A stretch of DNA of 64,000 bases from Acanthosepion lycidas. Taxonomy: Eukaryota > Mollusca > Cephalopoda > Sepiida > Sepiidae. Of this stretch, positions 10,408 through 21,464 are shown in pieces (position 1 is the first letter of the stretch; each line of letters begins with the position of its first letter). The position numbers were made by a program, and so were the translations under genes. The notes below the pieces were generated by a model that saw only the letters and a list, made by a program, of their open reading frames with translations, was not told the origin of the DNA and did no database searches. The stretch is taken from the NCBI GenBank assembly GCA_963932145.1, contig OZ010578.1, positions 37,177,725-37,241,724 on the forward strand, in the 5' to 3' direction.

Positions 10408-10742
10408 ATTAAGAAATGGATAAAATCCGACAATTTATTTATTAAAGACATTTTTATGTTTAACGTTCTTTTTATAGATACAAGTATTTAAGTAAATGCT
10501 CTGTTTATAATAAACAGTATTAAATAACATTCACCAGCCTGAATGTCCAAGAAATTTTCATAGAAATTCATCCGTATAGGATGCAGGTTCGAATCCTGTC
10601 AAAGAACGAATATTTTCTATGAAAATTTCTCGGACATTCAGGCCGGTAAATGTTATTTAATACTGTTTATTATAAACAGAGCATTTACTTAAATACTTGT
10701 ATCTATAAAAAGAACGTTAAACATAAAAATGTCTTTAATAAA
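10408..10742. mobile_element. Head-to-head inverted pair of S3 SINEs
   Basis: The left arm (minus, 10408-10571) and right arm (plus, 10572-10742) are near-perfect inverted copies of the S3 body, including 'cagtattaaataacattcac' and its complement. The tRNA-like part survives only as 'aggatgcaggttcgaatcct' at the centre. The right arm ends in an (AT)n array. The whole would fold into a hairpin with arms of about 160 bp. Confidence 0.8.
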
Positions 10743-10764
10743 TATATATATATATATATATATA
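10742..10764. repeat. (AT)n microsatellite
   Basis: Pure AT array at the 3' end of the plus-strand arm of the SINE pair. Confidence 0.8.
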
Positions 10765-10929
10765 AGCTGTGTTATGAAATGTAAAGGGATATCATGTTTA
10801 TTCTCAAGTTGCCCATTTTATAGATAATATATATGCAAATTAAATAGCCTGTAATCCAAAATACCCCCCCACCCCGAATACCGAAGTACTTCCAGTCCCA
10901 AGAAATTCAGATAAAGGATTCTCAACCTG

Positions 10930-12094
10930 CAAATTTTGATGTTAAGTGATACTTAATATATTACATTGTTTATCCTTTCTTTCCATTGATAATACTCTCT
11001 TGGGGTAGATGAACAGTTCCACACAATGCAGATTCTTTTAATCTCCTGTCAACAGAAGCTGCCAGTGATTTTTTTTTTTTTAATATTCTTGTTGGTACTT
11101 TTTTTTTTTTGTTTTTTTTTTTTACTGTACCCATTACTCCAATTATTATAGATAAACAATAGTTTCTTTAACAGATATATTTTTAAAGATCTTATTAAGA
11201 AGTGCAAAATTTAATTAATGTCATATCGGACATAAATGAATGGATTGTCTGTTTATGCAAATAAGCAGAGTTAAGCGGAGGAGAATTAGCATTAGGTCAA
11301 TTGCTAAGTGTACCTTTGTATAGTAAACCTTCTATTTCATTACTTACCTACGAGTAAGTCTTTATTTATTTCCTTCTTTTATCTCAAAAACATGAGATAC
11401 AACATATAATTAAAAGGGACAAGAGAATCAAATGGTAGTTGGCCATTCAAAAAAAAAGCAAAAAATACTGTAGGATGAGCTAACCAATTATCTCTCCTCA
11501 CTTGTTGGAAAACTAAAATATTGTGCATACCAAAGGGGAAATATGAGGAAACAAAATACACAAGTATCAATAATATATTGAGACAGCCTATATCTATAGA
11601 CAGACCACATAGGAGCCCTAACAACCAATCCTTTTGTTTGCATAAGGATGGTTGTCTTGATTTATCATAAATTGTTTTGATGACATAAGTGATAGTTGAA
11701 ATGTGATCCATTCAAAATCAAGAACATATCCTCATGGAAGGATGCACATTCCAATTTTTAATAGACGCTAGCACATGCTGCACAATTCTCTTCTCTAAAA
11801 GTTGAGTGATCCTACCCTATACAGTCAGCTTAAAACTGGCACTTAAATTCATAAATTACAGAACTTGTTAAAAAAAAAAAAATAGGTAGGCAAATATTTA
11901 TGAAATGATTTCAACATTGGTCAAGATTGCCTGATTGGTTCATTTGTTTTTTTTTTTATGGATTATCAACACTTTGTGGAATATTTAAAGTCAGAACCTA
12001 TTTTGTATTGTAAAAAATATTTTTTTGTTTGCAGGGGAATATTGCATTAACAAATTTTGGAGAATAACAATTATTTTTCTAGATATAAGTCCTA
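10930..12094. other. AT-rich spacer with one unrecognised frame
   Basis: T-runs lie near 11075-11125. A 110-codon minus frame at 11379-11711 starts with Met and is rich in hydrophobic residues ('LLGLLCGLSIDIGCLNILLI'). I do not recognise it, and there is no promoter, splice or repeat context to support it. No other feature is visible. Confidence 0.4.
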
Positions 12095-12215
12095 CTTTTT
12101 ACCCCATAGTTAAGGGAGGATATGGAGTTATACCTTTCCCAAGGGTAATGAACCAGGCTGGAATTTGAACTCTGCTCTCCAATTTCTTATTCTGAGCCAC
12201 TATTATACCACCCAC
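12095..12215 (-). mobile_element. SINE S1, 5' fragment
   Basis: On the minus strand it carries the tRNA-like head ('gagttcaaattccagcctgg' region) and the start of the S1 middle up to 'taactatgggg'. The 3' half is missing. Confidence 0.65.
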
Positions 12216-12792
12216 ACATCTCATTGAGAAGAGGACATGGTGTGAAGTAGCTGGAAAATAACATTGCTTGACACTAGTACAGATTTGTTTAGCAAATCTC
12301 ACACTAACCTCTCCAATCCATGGCAATCTTTGTTATAGAGGACATTTGGGGGGGGGGCAAAATCCGATTTACGGAATTGTGCAACCTTAGCACTAATGAT
12401 AGATTGTACCGTATCCAGTGTGGTAACTTGTCACAAAAATATTTTCTTAATAAATTCCTGTTCTAACTTTTTGTTTATATTTTTAACTGTCATACCTGTG
12501 GGAAAGGATTTTTTTTGTTTTGTTTGTAATCTTTAATCTGGCCTATTAGCTTTTACATGTCTGCCAGTATGAATGATAATGTCACAAAGAATAACAACCT
12601 TATAACTTTCTGTCACTGTTTCAGGATGTGTTTATACCATTTTTCTGCTGTAATACAGGCATATCTTCCAGGCAATGGACTGCACAACTTCATATCAATC
12701 TTTGTATTCTTTATCAACATCTTTCTTGGTTTGTGATAAATTGCATAAAACACGTCAATACTTGCTTCTGAACAATGTTGGTTTGCGTCCGA
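12216..12792. other. Spacer, nothing recognised
   Basis: It contains a G-run near 12350 and no recognisable gene or repeat family. Confidence 0.45.
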
Positions 12793-12796
12793 TTAA

Positions 12797-12980
12797 CCCT
12801 TTAACATTAAACACACTCAAACCTGCCCCATAAATATTGGCTCTCAAAGTCTGACTGCTTGACTTCCTGCATTATTTGTAATGATTTCATCATATATTAA
12901 TGGCAGAGTATCATGGGATGGGTTGAACATTGACAACTGATATTTACGGGGTGGGTTTGGGCAGGTTGAATGCTAAAGAG
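12797..12980. mobile_element. 184-bp piggyBac-like MITE
   Basis: TTAA lies on both sides (12793-12796 and 12981-12984). The ends are CCCTTTAACATT and its relative CTCTTTAGCATT, followed inside by 'caaacctgccccataaatat' and its inverted copy, so the inverted arms are about 45 bp. TTAA duplication with CCC-type ends is the piggyBac signature. No coding capacity. Confidence 0.8.
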
Positions 12981-12984
12981 TTAA

Positions 12985-13636
12985 TGTGAATAAATTTTCA
13001 TGATTTGATGAAAAATTTTCATAGCTTGTATTTGATCATTTTTTTTTTTTTAACTTAGCAATCTTCTAAAACAGTTCCTGTCACTACCCAATGGCATTTC
13101 TTTGGAGATTATTATTTTGGTTTCTACCACTCCATTCCAACACAGAGAGTCATTGTCTAATTTGAAAGAAAAAAAAAAAAAAAAAGAAAGTGGAATAAGC
13201 CAAAGCCGACTTTTTATTAAACTAACAAACAAAGAAAAAAGTGTATAAATGAAACAGGTTTCATCAAAAGAAGAGAAAAAAAAACGGAAGTCACAGAACA
13301 GATAAAGCCCTATGTCACCACCAAAGTCAATTCATTTTTTGAGATTTATGTAATGAAATATTTCATTGGATGAAAAAGTCCTTTCTTGTAATGAAAAAAG
13401 AAATCCCAATAATATTACAAAAGACAGTTTGTTTTTTTGGGTTTTTTTTGCTTAAAAGGATAAAAAGTTCTGGAAGGATGAATTATAAAGCTGGCTGAAA
13501 GACAGCAGAGGATATTGGAACAAGTCTGTAAATATATTGTTCAATAAAGTTGATATTGGAAAAAAAAAGACTTATATTTATTTAATAAAATGAAAGAACT
13601 TTTTGGTCAAGCCAGGTCATCACATGCTATTTCCAC
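12985..13636. other. AT-rich spacer with A-runs
   Basis: Several A- and T-runs (13040, 13170, 13275, 13560); no gene or repeat family recognised. Confidence 0.5.
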
Positions 13637-14045
13637 TTAGAGTGAGAGATAAGAGAGAAGAGTGAGAGATAAGAGAGAAGAGTGAGAGATAAGAGAGAAG
13701 AGTGAGAGATAAGAGAGAAGACAGAGAATATGTGAGTGAGAGAGAGAGTGAAGGAGAGAGAGTGAGACAAAAGGAAGATTGAAAGAGTGAGACAAAGGGA
13801 GATTGAAAGAGTGAGACAAAGAGTAAGATTGAAAGAGTGAGACAAAGAGTAAGATTGAAAGAGTGAGACAAAGAGTAAGATTGAAAGAGTGAGACAAAGA
13901 GTAAGATTGAAAGAGTGAGACAAAGAGTAAGATTGAAAGAGTGAGACAAATAGTAAGATTGAAAGAGTGAGACAAATAGTAAGATTGAAAGAGTGAGACA
14001 AAGAGTAAGATTGATAGAGAGAGACAAAGAGTAAGATTGATAGAG
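13637..14045. repeat. Minisatellite: 20-bp then 26-bp units
   Basis: Four copies of 'agtgagagataagagagaag' (13637-13725) are followed by about ten copies of a 26-bp unit containing 'gattgaaagagtgagacaaa'. The unit has no stop in any minus frame, so three overlapping frames of 120-140 codons appear (LSHSFNLT/LCLTLSILLF repeats). These are a by-product of the repeat, not evidence of a protein. Confidence 0.9.
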
Positions 14046-14270
14046 TGATTAAAAGACAAAGAGAGAGAGATTAAGAGAGAGTGAATGAGAGAGAGAAAAA
14101 GTGAGAGGGAAAGAGAGAGAGAGAGATAGTGAAAGAATTGAGAAACTGAGAAAAAGAAAAAGAGAGTGAGTGAGAGACAAAAAGGGAATATGTGCGTAGG
14201 TTAGAGAGAGAAAGTGACAAAGTGGGTGGTCGAGTGAGAGAGAGAGAGAGACAATGAGGTAATATACTAA
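14046..14270. repeat. GA-rich low-complexity tract
   Basis: Almost all purine on the plus strand with (GA)n runs, continuing from the minisatellite. The minus frames here are low-complexity Ser/Leu strings. Confidence 0.8.
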
Positions 14271-14309
14271 AGAATAAAACTGAGAAAAGGAGATAACAGA
14301 GACATCTGG

Positions 14310-14480
14310 AAGAGGCATGGCATGTGGAACTAGAACAATCTACCCCAGTGGATGAAATTAAAGGGTTCAGTTCAAAATTCCAGTCACCTGAAAAAGGCCG
14401 GAGGGTACAATGGCTGAAACGTTGTGAACATGACAATAAACACGAGGACAACAGTCTGAACAATGTAAATAATATAAAGG
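14310..14480 (+). mobile_element. SINE S2, headless
   Basis: It runs from 'ggcatggcatgtggaactag' through the core 'cacctgaaaaaggccggagg', 'aatggctgaaacgttgtgaa', to 'tgtaaataat'. The tRNA-like head is missing. Confidence 0.75.
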
Positions 14481-15198
14481 AGTTATGAAAGAAGTACAGA
14501 AAAAGGAGTTAAAATTCTGTTCATTTCACACTAAATGCTCTTGTAAAAGGCATTTAATCCAACTCTCCCAATAGATTAAATTTGAGATTATTACTGTTAT
14601 TGGTACCCTGTAACCCAGTATATTCTGCTTAGTGAAAATAGGCACTGACAAGTAACAACTATTGCCTCACAAATACGAGTTCTGATCCAAAAGCATTGGG
14701 ACTGTTGCTATGGTAATGGAACTAAAGTACGCAGAGTAAAGCCATTGACATTGAACTCTATTGCATATGAACACTAAGTTATAACATTCTTGCTCACTTC
14801 TGTTGTTTATAGCAGTCCTTGGAAGGAAAGTGTGTAGAGTGTGGTTGTCTCATCACAGCACAGAGGTTCCCTCAGTGACCATAACTTGAGCTACAGTTTT
14901 TGGAAAAGCACAACATTCTCCAGGTCAGACAACTACCATATTCCCCAGATCTTACCCCTTACGATTTTTTTGTTTTTTCCAAAAATCAAATCCCACTTAA
15001 AAGTAACAAGATTTCAAGATGTTGAGGATCTCCAAGCGAAAGTGAAGAGGCAGCTGCTCGCTATCCCATAAAAGGAGCTCCAGGAATGCTCCCACCAATG
15101 GAAACGATGCTGGATAAAGGGGACTATTTCAAAGGAGATTAAATGCCGAATTGACATGTCTGTCTATATTTCTGAGATGAGGTACTGTAACTAGTTGC

Positions 15199-15365
15199 AC
15201 TATTTACATTATTTGGACTGTTGTCCTCATCTTTGTCATATTAACAATGTTTTGGTTGTTGTATGTTCTGGCCTTCTTACTGTGGCTAGGGATTGAACCC
15301 ACAACTTTTCGGGTCAAATCACTTTTGGATCAATAAACCATCACTTTTATCCACTGGGCCATGTA
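15199..15365 (-). mobile_element. SINE S2 short form with tRNA-like head
   Basis: On the minus strand the head 'ggcccagtggataaaagtga' (A box) and 'gtgggttcaatccctagcc' (B box) joins directly to the S2 tail ('agaaggccagaac', 'aaagatgaggacaacagtcc'). The usual linker is missing. Confidence 0.75.
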
Positions 15366-15452
15366 TTGATTGCTTTATCCAAAGACCTGGCCACAGCAGA
15401 GAACAAAAATCTTGGAGATTTGCGTTATGAAAGGGAATTAACTAAAAATAGA

Positions 15453-15612
15453 GATATTCAAAGGCATGGCATGTGGAATTAGAACAATCTACTTCCATGG
15501 ACTAAATATAGGGTTCAGTTAATCAAAATTCCAAATATCACCTGAATAAGGCCAGAGCATACAGCAGCTGAAACATTGTGAATATGGCAATGAATAATGT
15601 AAATAGTGTGAA
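15453..15612 (+). mobile_element. SINE S2, headless
   Basis: From 'ggcatggcatgtggaattag' through 'cacctgaataaggccagagc' to 'atgtaaatagtg'. It is inverted relative to the copy at 15199-15365, so the shared tails can pair. Confidence 0.75.
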
Positions 15613-15675
15613 TTGATATGTGCTATAGTTTTCTTTTCATAACATCAATCCCAATACTTTTAATCAGACCTCATA

Positions 15676-16085
15676 TAGCATAAGGAACCCAGAATGTTAT
15701 TCTTGATGATCAATTAGGTTATGGTAGAGTTTAAGATTTAATTTTCTCATATACAAGCACCAGTTCAAAAAATCTAATTTAAAAGAAAGTGGAAAGAAAT
15801 CATTGAGGATATTAGAACAATAAACTAAAATGTATTTAGATACTTGTCATAGAGAAAGTCATTTAAGGTACTTGTAGTTACTTAGTCCAGTCCTCACTGG
15901 ATGACCCAATAGCGTAACCCTGTGCCAGGCTATGTTATACTTGGTAAAGATCTGTGCATGTGCCTGTAATAAATCCTAAATGATATGGTTTATAACCGTT
16001 TTTGATGGCATATAAAGGCATCTGTTTTTCAGCAAAGAAGATTAGGTAAGAAATGTTATGCAATTACAGGTTAACATTTAACTTC
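15676..16085. other. Spacer, nothing recognised
   Basis: No gene or repeat family recognised. Confidence 0.45.
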
Positions 16086-16355
16086 AGTGTTCATTTCCAC
16101 ACAAATTCCCTTGGGAAAGGCATGAGTTAATTTCATCTCCCTCTAGCTATAGGTTATATAGCAGTGTGGATATCTCTAGCTTTGGTTGGTAGCCAGTCTA
16201 GGAGAAGGATTACTTTGAATACCAAAAGGTGTAGAAAGCAACAGGAAACTATATCACTATCTTTCCTAAGAGACTATAGCAATTCCCACATAATAAATAA
16301 ATGAAATCTATAGAGAGCTATGATTGTCTTTGTTCTGAGAGAGTTTGTGTAAATC
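16086..16355 (+). mobile_element. SINE S5 with RTE-like 3' tail
   Basis: It starts in the S1 middle ('attcccttgggaaaggcatg', 'tagctataggttatatagca', 'gtagccagtctagg'). It then follows the S5 3' half ('aaggattactttgaatacc', 'actatctttcctaagagact') and ends 'atagagagctatgattgtct'. The same module order occurs at 8832-9035. Confidence 0.65.
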
Positions 16356-16399
16356 AATGGTTATCAACTGGGGTCCATGTAACATTACACACAGAAAAA

Positions 16400-16545
16400 T
16401 AGCAAAATGTATATGAGAAAAAGGACACAAATGCTACTTCAAGCTAGAAAGGAAAGGAAGTTGTAGAGAGCCATAATCACCTACATCTTGAAATGACATG
16501 GCATATAAAAGAAAAAATTCTCTTAGAAATTATTTCAAGGATTGG
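16400..16545 (+). mobile_element. LINE-A (RTE) 3' tail fragment
   Basis: It contains 'gttgtagagagccataatca' followed by 'catggcatataaaagaa', the RTE 3' end. No more than the tail is present, so this is a strongly 5'-truncated copy or a S5-type tail. Confidence 0.55.
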
Positions 16546-16599
16546 TTATGATACAGATAATGCCTAATTTGTTATTCAAGTAGCATCAAAATATATACC

Positions 16600-19580
16600 A
16601 TATAATGTCCAAGGCTATGACTTTATTAAGAAAAAAACAAAACAAAAAACTTAAAAATTGGCACAATTTCTTTTGTTACAAGTATGGAAACACAAAAGAA
16701 AAACAATTTTATCAGATGGCTTTGGTTTCACCAGAAATTAGGTCACCATGTGAAAATCATTTGCACCTCCACCTGAGAAACGGAAGAGAACTAATTTACT
16801 TGTGGCTCCACTCAAAACACTTTAATAAGAGGATGGCCAGGAAGCAACGGCAAGTCATGAAAGGTAATCAATTAACAGGTATCACCAGACTGTAATTCAG
16901 TGACTGTTCTGTTGGACTGTTCATATCAAACAAAAATAATTCTTGATACATGGAATATCAAAACTTTAAACTGGTGTAGCCAATTAGAAAATATAAAGCA
17001 GGAAATTAGGTTAAATGTTAATATTTTATTTGAATGTGAATCGAGGTGGGTAAACAATGGATATTTTGTCATATGATCATGTATGCAGGTGAGGTGAAAA
17101 TGAAAGAAGAGTAGGACTGATATTAGTTCAAGATATGAAGAAATGTGTTCTAGGATACTGTCAGTTATCTGAACAAATTCTTGTTGAGAAAACGGAAAGA
17201 AAAGCCTTTAAACATATCCATCATAGTTGTATATGCACTGACAGCACAAAGTACAGAAGAATAAATTGAACAGTTTTACTGTACACTAGACAACACCAAG
17301 GCTCAATGTAAATTGCAAGAAATTATAGACATTATGGTAGACCTGAATGCCAAAGCAGACAAAGAAAGAGATGGTGAAATAGATAGCAAATTTAGACTAG
17401 GAACTTGTAATGAATGCAGATAAAAATGGGTCCAATGGTGCACAGCAAATAATCAGGTTTCAAGAACACCCAAGATGTATATGGATATGAAAAACCCAGG
17501 AGGAGAAATAAAAAAACAAAGACTATATAGCTATCAATAAGAGATTCCAGAATGCAGCTTTACACTGGAAAACATATCCAAGTGCTGACTGTGGGAGCAA
17601 CCAACTTCCAGTGATATGTAAACTTGAGTGAAGCAAAGGAAATTAAAAAGGGCCAAAGCAGCCCCCGAATTGCAAAACAACTCCTGAAGGACCTAAATGT
17701 GAAGGAGAAATATATGGACAGTGTTAAAAGTAGATACAGTGGACAAAATGAGAATGAATACTTGAAGTGGGATGCATTTATAGAAGCTTTAATAGTCCAA
17801 ATCATCTCAACAAAAAAAAAAAAAAAAATGGATGACAGATGCAATTTTCAAAATGAAAAAGTATAGCACAGAATGTTAGATTCTGCATAAAAAGATTAGA
17901 GAGGAATGACTCAATGAAAAAAGGGGCACAAATAGAAAGAATGAGTATCACAGATAAAGCAGAAATGAATATCGAGTAAGAGAACAGGATAAAAGATATG
18001 CTTATTAAGAGGATGCATAAAATCCAAGGTTGGGACATAGGCATTAATGAAAGAGAACAACCAGCATTATACAGAAATATCAAAGGACCAGAAATATTAA
18101 AATCTGAAGTGGAATCGACACTGGACAAATTGAATAGAAACAAAGCAGCAGGACCAGACAGAATCGTAATAGAGATGCTGGTAGCTTCAGATGATTTCAG
18201 CATTGACAAGATTACAGATATCATAAATGAAATCTACAACAATGGTGATATACTAGAAGAGCAAAATAGAACTATTTTCATAGCACTGTTTAAGAAGCCA
18301 GGTGAAAATGAATGTGAACTCGATGAAACAATTAGTATCATGAGCCATATAACAAAACCTATTATTCGAATTATGATGAATAGAGCATGCAGCAGAATCA
18401 GACAAGAAGAATGCGGGTTTGTTAAAGATACTGGAACAAGCAATGCAATATTTATGCTCAGAATGACATCAGAAAGAGCAATACAAATGCAAAAGGATGT
18501 GTATTTTTGCCTTATAGATTAAGCAAAAGCATTTTTACATCAAAAACAATTTTTGGAACCGCGAGGTAAGCTTGACATACTTGGGAAGGATATTAGAATA
18601 ATCCAGAACCTATATTAGCAGCAAACTGCCTGCATATGGATAGAAAATGAGTTCAGTAAATATACAAAAGTAGAAAGGGGTGTAAGACAAGGATGTATTC
18701 TCAATGAACTTATTCAACTTATACAGTGAGACAATTCTGAGAGAATTAGAAGTCCTACCAGGATTCATTATTGGCGGCCACAATCTTAACAACATAAGAT
18801 ATACAGATGACACAGTGTTGATAGTAGACATAGAAAGGCAACATCAAAAACTCCTACAGAAGGTATTGAAGGAAAGTGAGAAGAAAGGACTAAACATCAA
18901 TTCAAAGAAGAGACAATGCATAGTTGTTAACAAAAGGAACAGTCCAATATGCAAGTTACAAATTGGAGATACCAAAATGAAACAAGCACAACAGTTTAAA
19001 TATATCTGGGAAGTGTTTTAGCAGCAGATGGAAAGTGCAACACTGAAATCTGAAGGTGCATTGGGATAGTGAAAGATGCCTTCCAAAAGCTGAGCAAAGT
19101 ATTAAGAAATAGGAAAATTTCATTAGAAACAAAGAAAAGAGCACTGTACTGAATTGTGATATAATATCAGTCCCCCTATATGGCAGTGAATGCTGGATAT
19201 CCTTATCAGAGATGAATAAGAGACTTGAAGCAACAGAAATGTGGTTCTACAGAAGGATGTTTAGAATATCATGGATGGGACATGTGAGCAATGATGAAGT
19301 TTAAGATAAAATAGAAACAAAAAGGACACTTATATTTAAAATCAGAAAGAGGGAGTTGACGTTTCTAGTGCACATAGGAGGAAAGAGGGTTTGGAAAATT
19401 TGATACAGGACAGAGGAAAACAATGCATAATCTACGTAGAGGGCTTGAGTAAATGGATGGAGAAGCAAGGTTTAACAAAAAGACAAGATCTCTTAAGAGC
19501 TACAAAGGACAGGAAATTGTGGAGAGCCATGATTACCTACGTCCTGATGTGACATGGTACATACCGGAAGAAAAGGTAAC
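16600..19580 (+). pseudogene. LINE-A: RTE/BovB-like retrotransposon, longest copy
   Basis: The family encodes one polyprotein with an APE-type endonuclease and a reverse transcriptase for target-primed retrotransposition. The endonuclease starts near 16940 (DTWNIKTLN) and ends near 17620 with the 'TYPSADCGSNQLPVICKL' motif. A linker follows (17624-17866). The polymerase runs from 17998 to about 19020: 'LNRNKAAGPDRI', 'EECGFVKDTGTSNAIFMLR', 'VYFCLID', then after a frameshift 'RGVRQGCIL' and the catalytic 'RYTDDTVLI' (18797-18817), so the usual YADD reads YTDD. The C-terminal part ends at 'LWRAMITYVL' near 19540. Many stops and frameshifts make it dead. The clade call rests on the similarity of these motifs to BovB as I know it. 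The segment 16600-16900 may be 5' UTR and is less certain. Confidence 0.8.
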
Positions 19581-20202
19581 AACTCATTGGTTTCTTGAAA
19601 AACATTCAGAAAAAAGAGAAGCCTTGACAGGAAAAAATGATTGCGAGCGATCAAATAAAAACATCAGTAATTAACTTTTTCAACAGTTTTAAAAGAAAAG
19701 ATGAAAGTGGCCACAAAAGAAAAAAAATAATACTGTTCCTATATAATAAGTATTTGATTGTCAAAGAGTATTGTGGCGGACTTCATTTTCATTCTGATGA
19801 TCAAAGCCTTATAGTACAGCTTTATAAAATTTATAATTGAAATATATGCAGCTGGTTTTGAAATTAAAAGGGGGTAATAAATTCCATAACTAACAATTGT
19901 ATATCTTCAACATGATCCAGAGAATAAAGCAACAGTCGACTAAAATACAGAATGTGGCATTAAAAATTATACCGCACAATGTTTTTGTCTTGCTTCCAGA
20001 AACAATTCTTTTCTCATGGTTGAAGTCAGATGAATCGGAGATTAGGGAAGAGGCTATAAAAAGAATTGGCCATATGTAAACATTTATTCACACTTAATTA
20101 GTTATGTAAATTTAAGACTAATTTTAAAATTTAATTCAAATCACATTACAAAAATATAACCAAAAATGGGCAAATTTTCCAATAAAAATATTTTTTTGTT
20201 TC
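19581..20202. other. Spacer with a weak protein-like segment
   Basis: The plus frame 19897-20079 reads 'NVALKIIPHNVFVLLPETIL' then 'EIREEAIKRI'. It faintly recalls a motif I associate with uncharacterised mobile-element-linked proteins, but I cannot name a family. The frame at 19637-19840 is not recognised either. Treat both as unproven. Confidence 0.25.
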
Positions 20203-20207
20203 AGAAG

Positions 20208-20465
20208 TGTTATATTCCTTGCTAAGGGAATAAACACATAACACCAGGTGGATACTAGAACAAAGGTTTATTGTATACAACAAGTACAATATGAAATATG
20301 GTACAGTTATACACACAGCTCAATCTAGTAGCGAGTGCCACTGATTGCTTTGCTTCATCTCGCTCTCACCTTCCTGCCAAGTCTATTGTAGACGGTCGAC
20401 TTTATAGGTACTTACTATTTATAGTGTAATCATTCATGGGGGTGACTGGTTATTCGATTACATCA
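20208..20465 (-). mobile_element. Solo LTR, 258 bp, with perfect 5-bp target duplication
   Basis: The block starts TG and ends CA on either strand and is flanked by AGAAG on both sides (20203-20207 and 20466-20470). On the minus strand it reads TGATGTAATCGAATAACC at the start, has a TATA-like 'actataaatag' and a later 'cctataaagtc', a poly(A) signal 'acaataaacc', and ends 'ggaatataaca'. This is the layout of an LTR whose internal part was lost by recombination. The superfamily is not identifiable from 258 bp. Confidence 0.75.
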
Positions 20466-20470
20466 AGAAG

Positions 20471-21464
20471 ACATGAGCCACCAAAGAGATTAAAAAAATT
20501 ACATTCATCAATTTTGAAGTGACACACAAATTTGATTAACCGTTCACAAAATGGAGTTTGTAAATCTGCGCTTACAGAAGGTTTTTGAAATAATGAACTT
20601 CAAGAGATTCCAATGATTTGACTTGCCAAATTTACCTGCACATTCTCAAGGTGGAAAGAGCAGTTAAATTAAATAGTGAAGCTTCACAAATTGTATAGGG
20701 GCAAGAAACAAAGCAGAAGCACAATATTACTAAATCACTGTGCCATCAAATCTTCATTTACTTCAAAGGGATATTATACTGAACAATTTAGCTGTATTAT
20801 GATATAATATGCTATACAGTGCCGTAGTTTTAGTGTGATTTTCAATAAACAAGGCAAATTTAAAACATTTTGTCTTATATTTGTGCCAAACAGTATTATG
20901 GTATTGCATACACTTTTATATATTTTTGTTTTTATTAATTATTGCTCTAACAAATAATTTAACAAATCTTATTGAGTAGTCTTTCTTGTAATCTTTTATA
21001 ATTTTTTTTTTTACACAGTTTTTACTTATTGAATACAGTAAATGAATTGCATATTTTGCTTGTGAATATTCATAATTAGAATTCTAGTCTGAATATATTT
21101 TCCATTCAATGTATTTAACACAAAGAAATATCAAGTTAATTTGTATTTATCTTTGAATTAATAAAATAATGAAATCAGTTTGTAATTAAAATCCTGCTGA
21201 AATTAGGCATTTCTGTACATTTTTCAGACAATCTTTAAAACTAAATGCTTAAAAATTGATAAAGACTATGTATCTAATTCTTTGGTGTCAGTTCTTACCA
21301 CATCAAACCCCAGCTTTCACACTAAGTACAATTTTGATTTATCAAAAGAATCAAAATCAACCTGCCTTATATTAATGCTAATTTTAATCTCTTCAGCAAT
21401 TAAATAATTTCTTTGGTTATATTAGTTTCTATTGCTATAGACATTATATTTTGTGCAGTATTTA
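20471..21464. other. AT-rich spacer
   Basis: No gene or repeat family recognised in this very AT-rich stretch. Confidence 0.5.

Larger units (their letters stand above)
9669..10929. mobile_element. Tigger-like DNA transposon remnant, host of nested SINEs
   Basis: The left end, CAGGTCAAGTATCCTTTAAA after TA, and the right end, whose reverse complement starts CAGGTTGAGAATCCTTTATC, are inverted copies of one another. Just inside the right end, the reverse complement continues 'cttgggactggaagtacttc', as in mammalian Tigger ends as I remember them. No transposase frame remains. SINEs at 10055-10745 were inserted into the interior. The pairing of the two ends is an inference. Confidence 0.5.
14676..15673 (+). 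mobile_element. Mariner remnant with nested SINEs
   Basis: The left end 'cgagttctgatccaaaagca' after TA (14674-14675) mirrors the right end, whose reverse complement is 'tgaggtctgattaaaagtat' before TA (15674-15675). The plus frame at 14841-15071 includes 'FFPKIKSHLKVTRFQDVEDL' then 'QAKVKRQLLAIP', a C-terminal segment of mariner transposases, and continues after a stop as 'KELQECSHQWKRC'. The N-terminal half is absent. Two SINEs sit between this and the right end. Confidence 0.75.

Noticed and set aside
11379..11711. 110-codon hydrophobic frame on the minus strand
   Set aside because: No recognisable motif, no context, and a frame of this length is expected by chance among so much AT-rich DNA.
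13620..14463. Ser/Leu-rich frames on the minus strand
   Set aside because: They are by-products of the minisatellite and the GA-rich tract.
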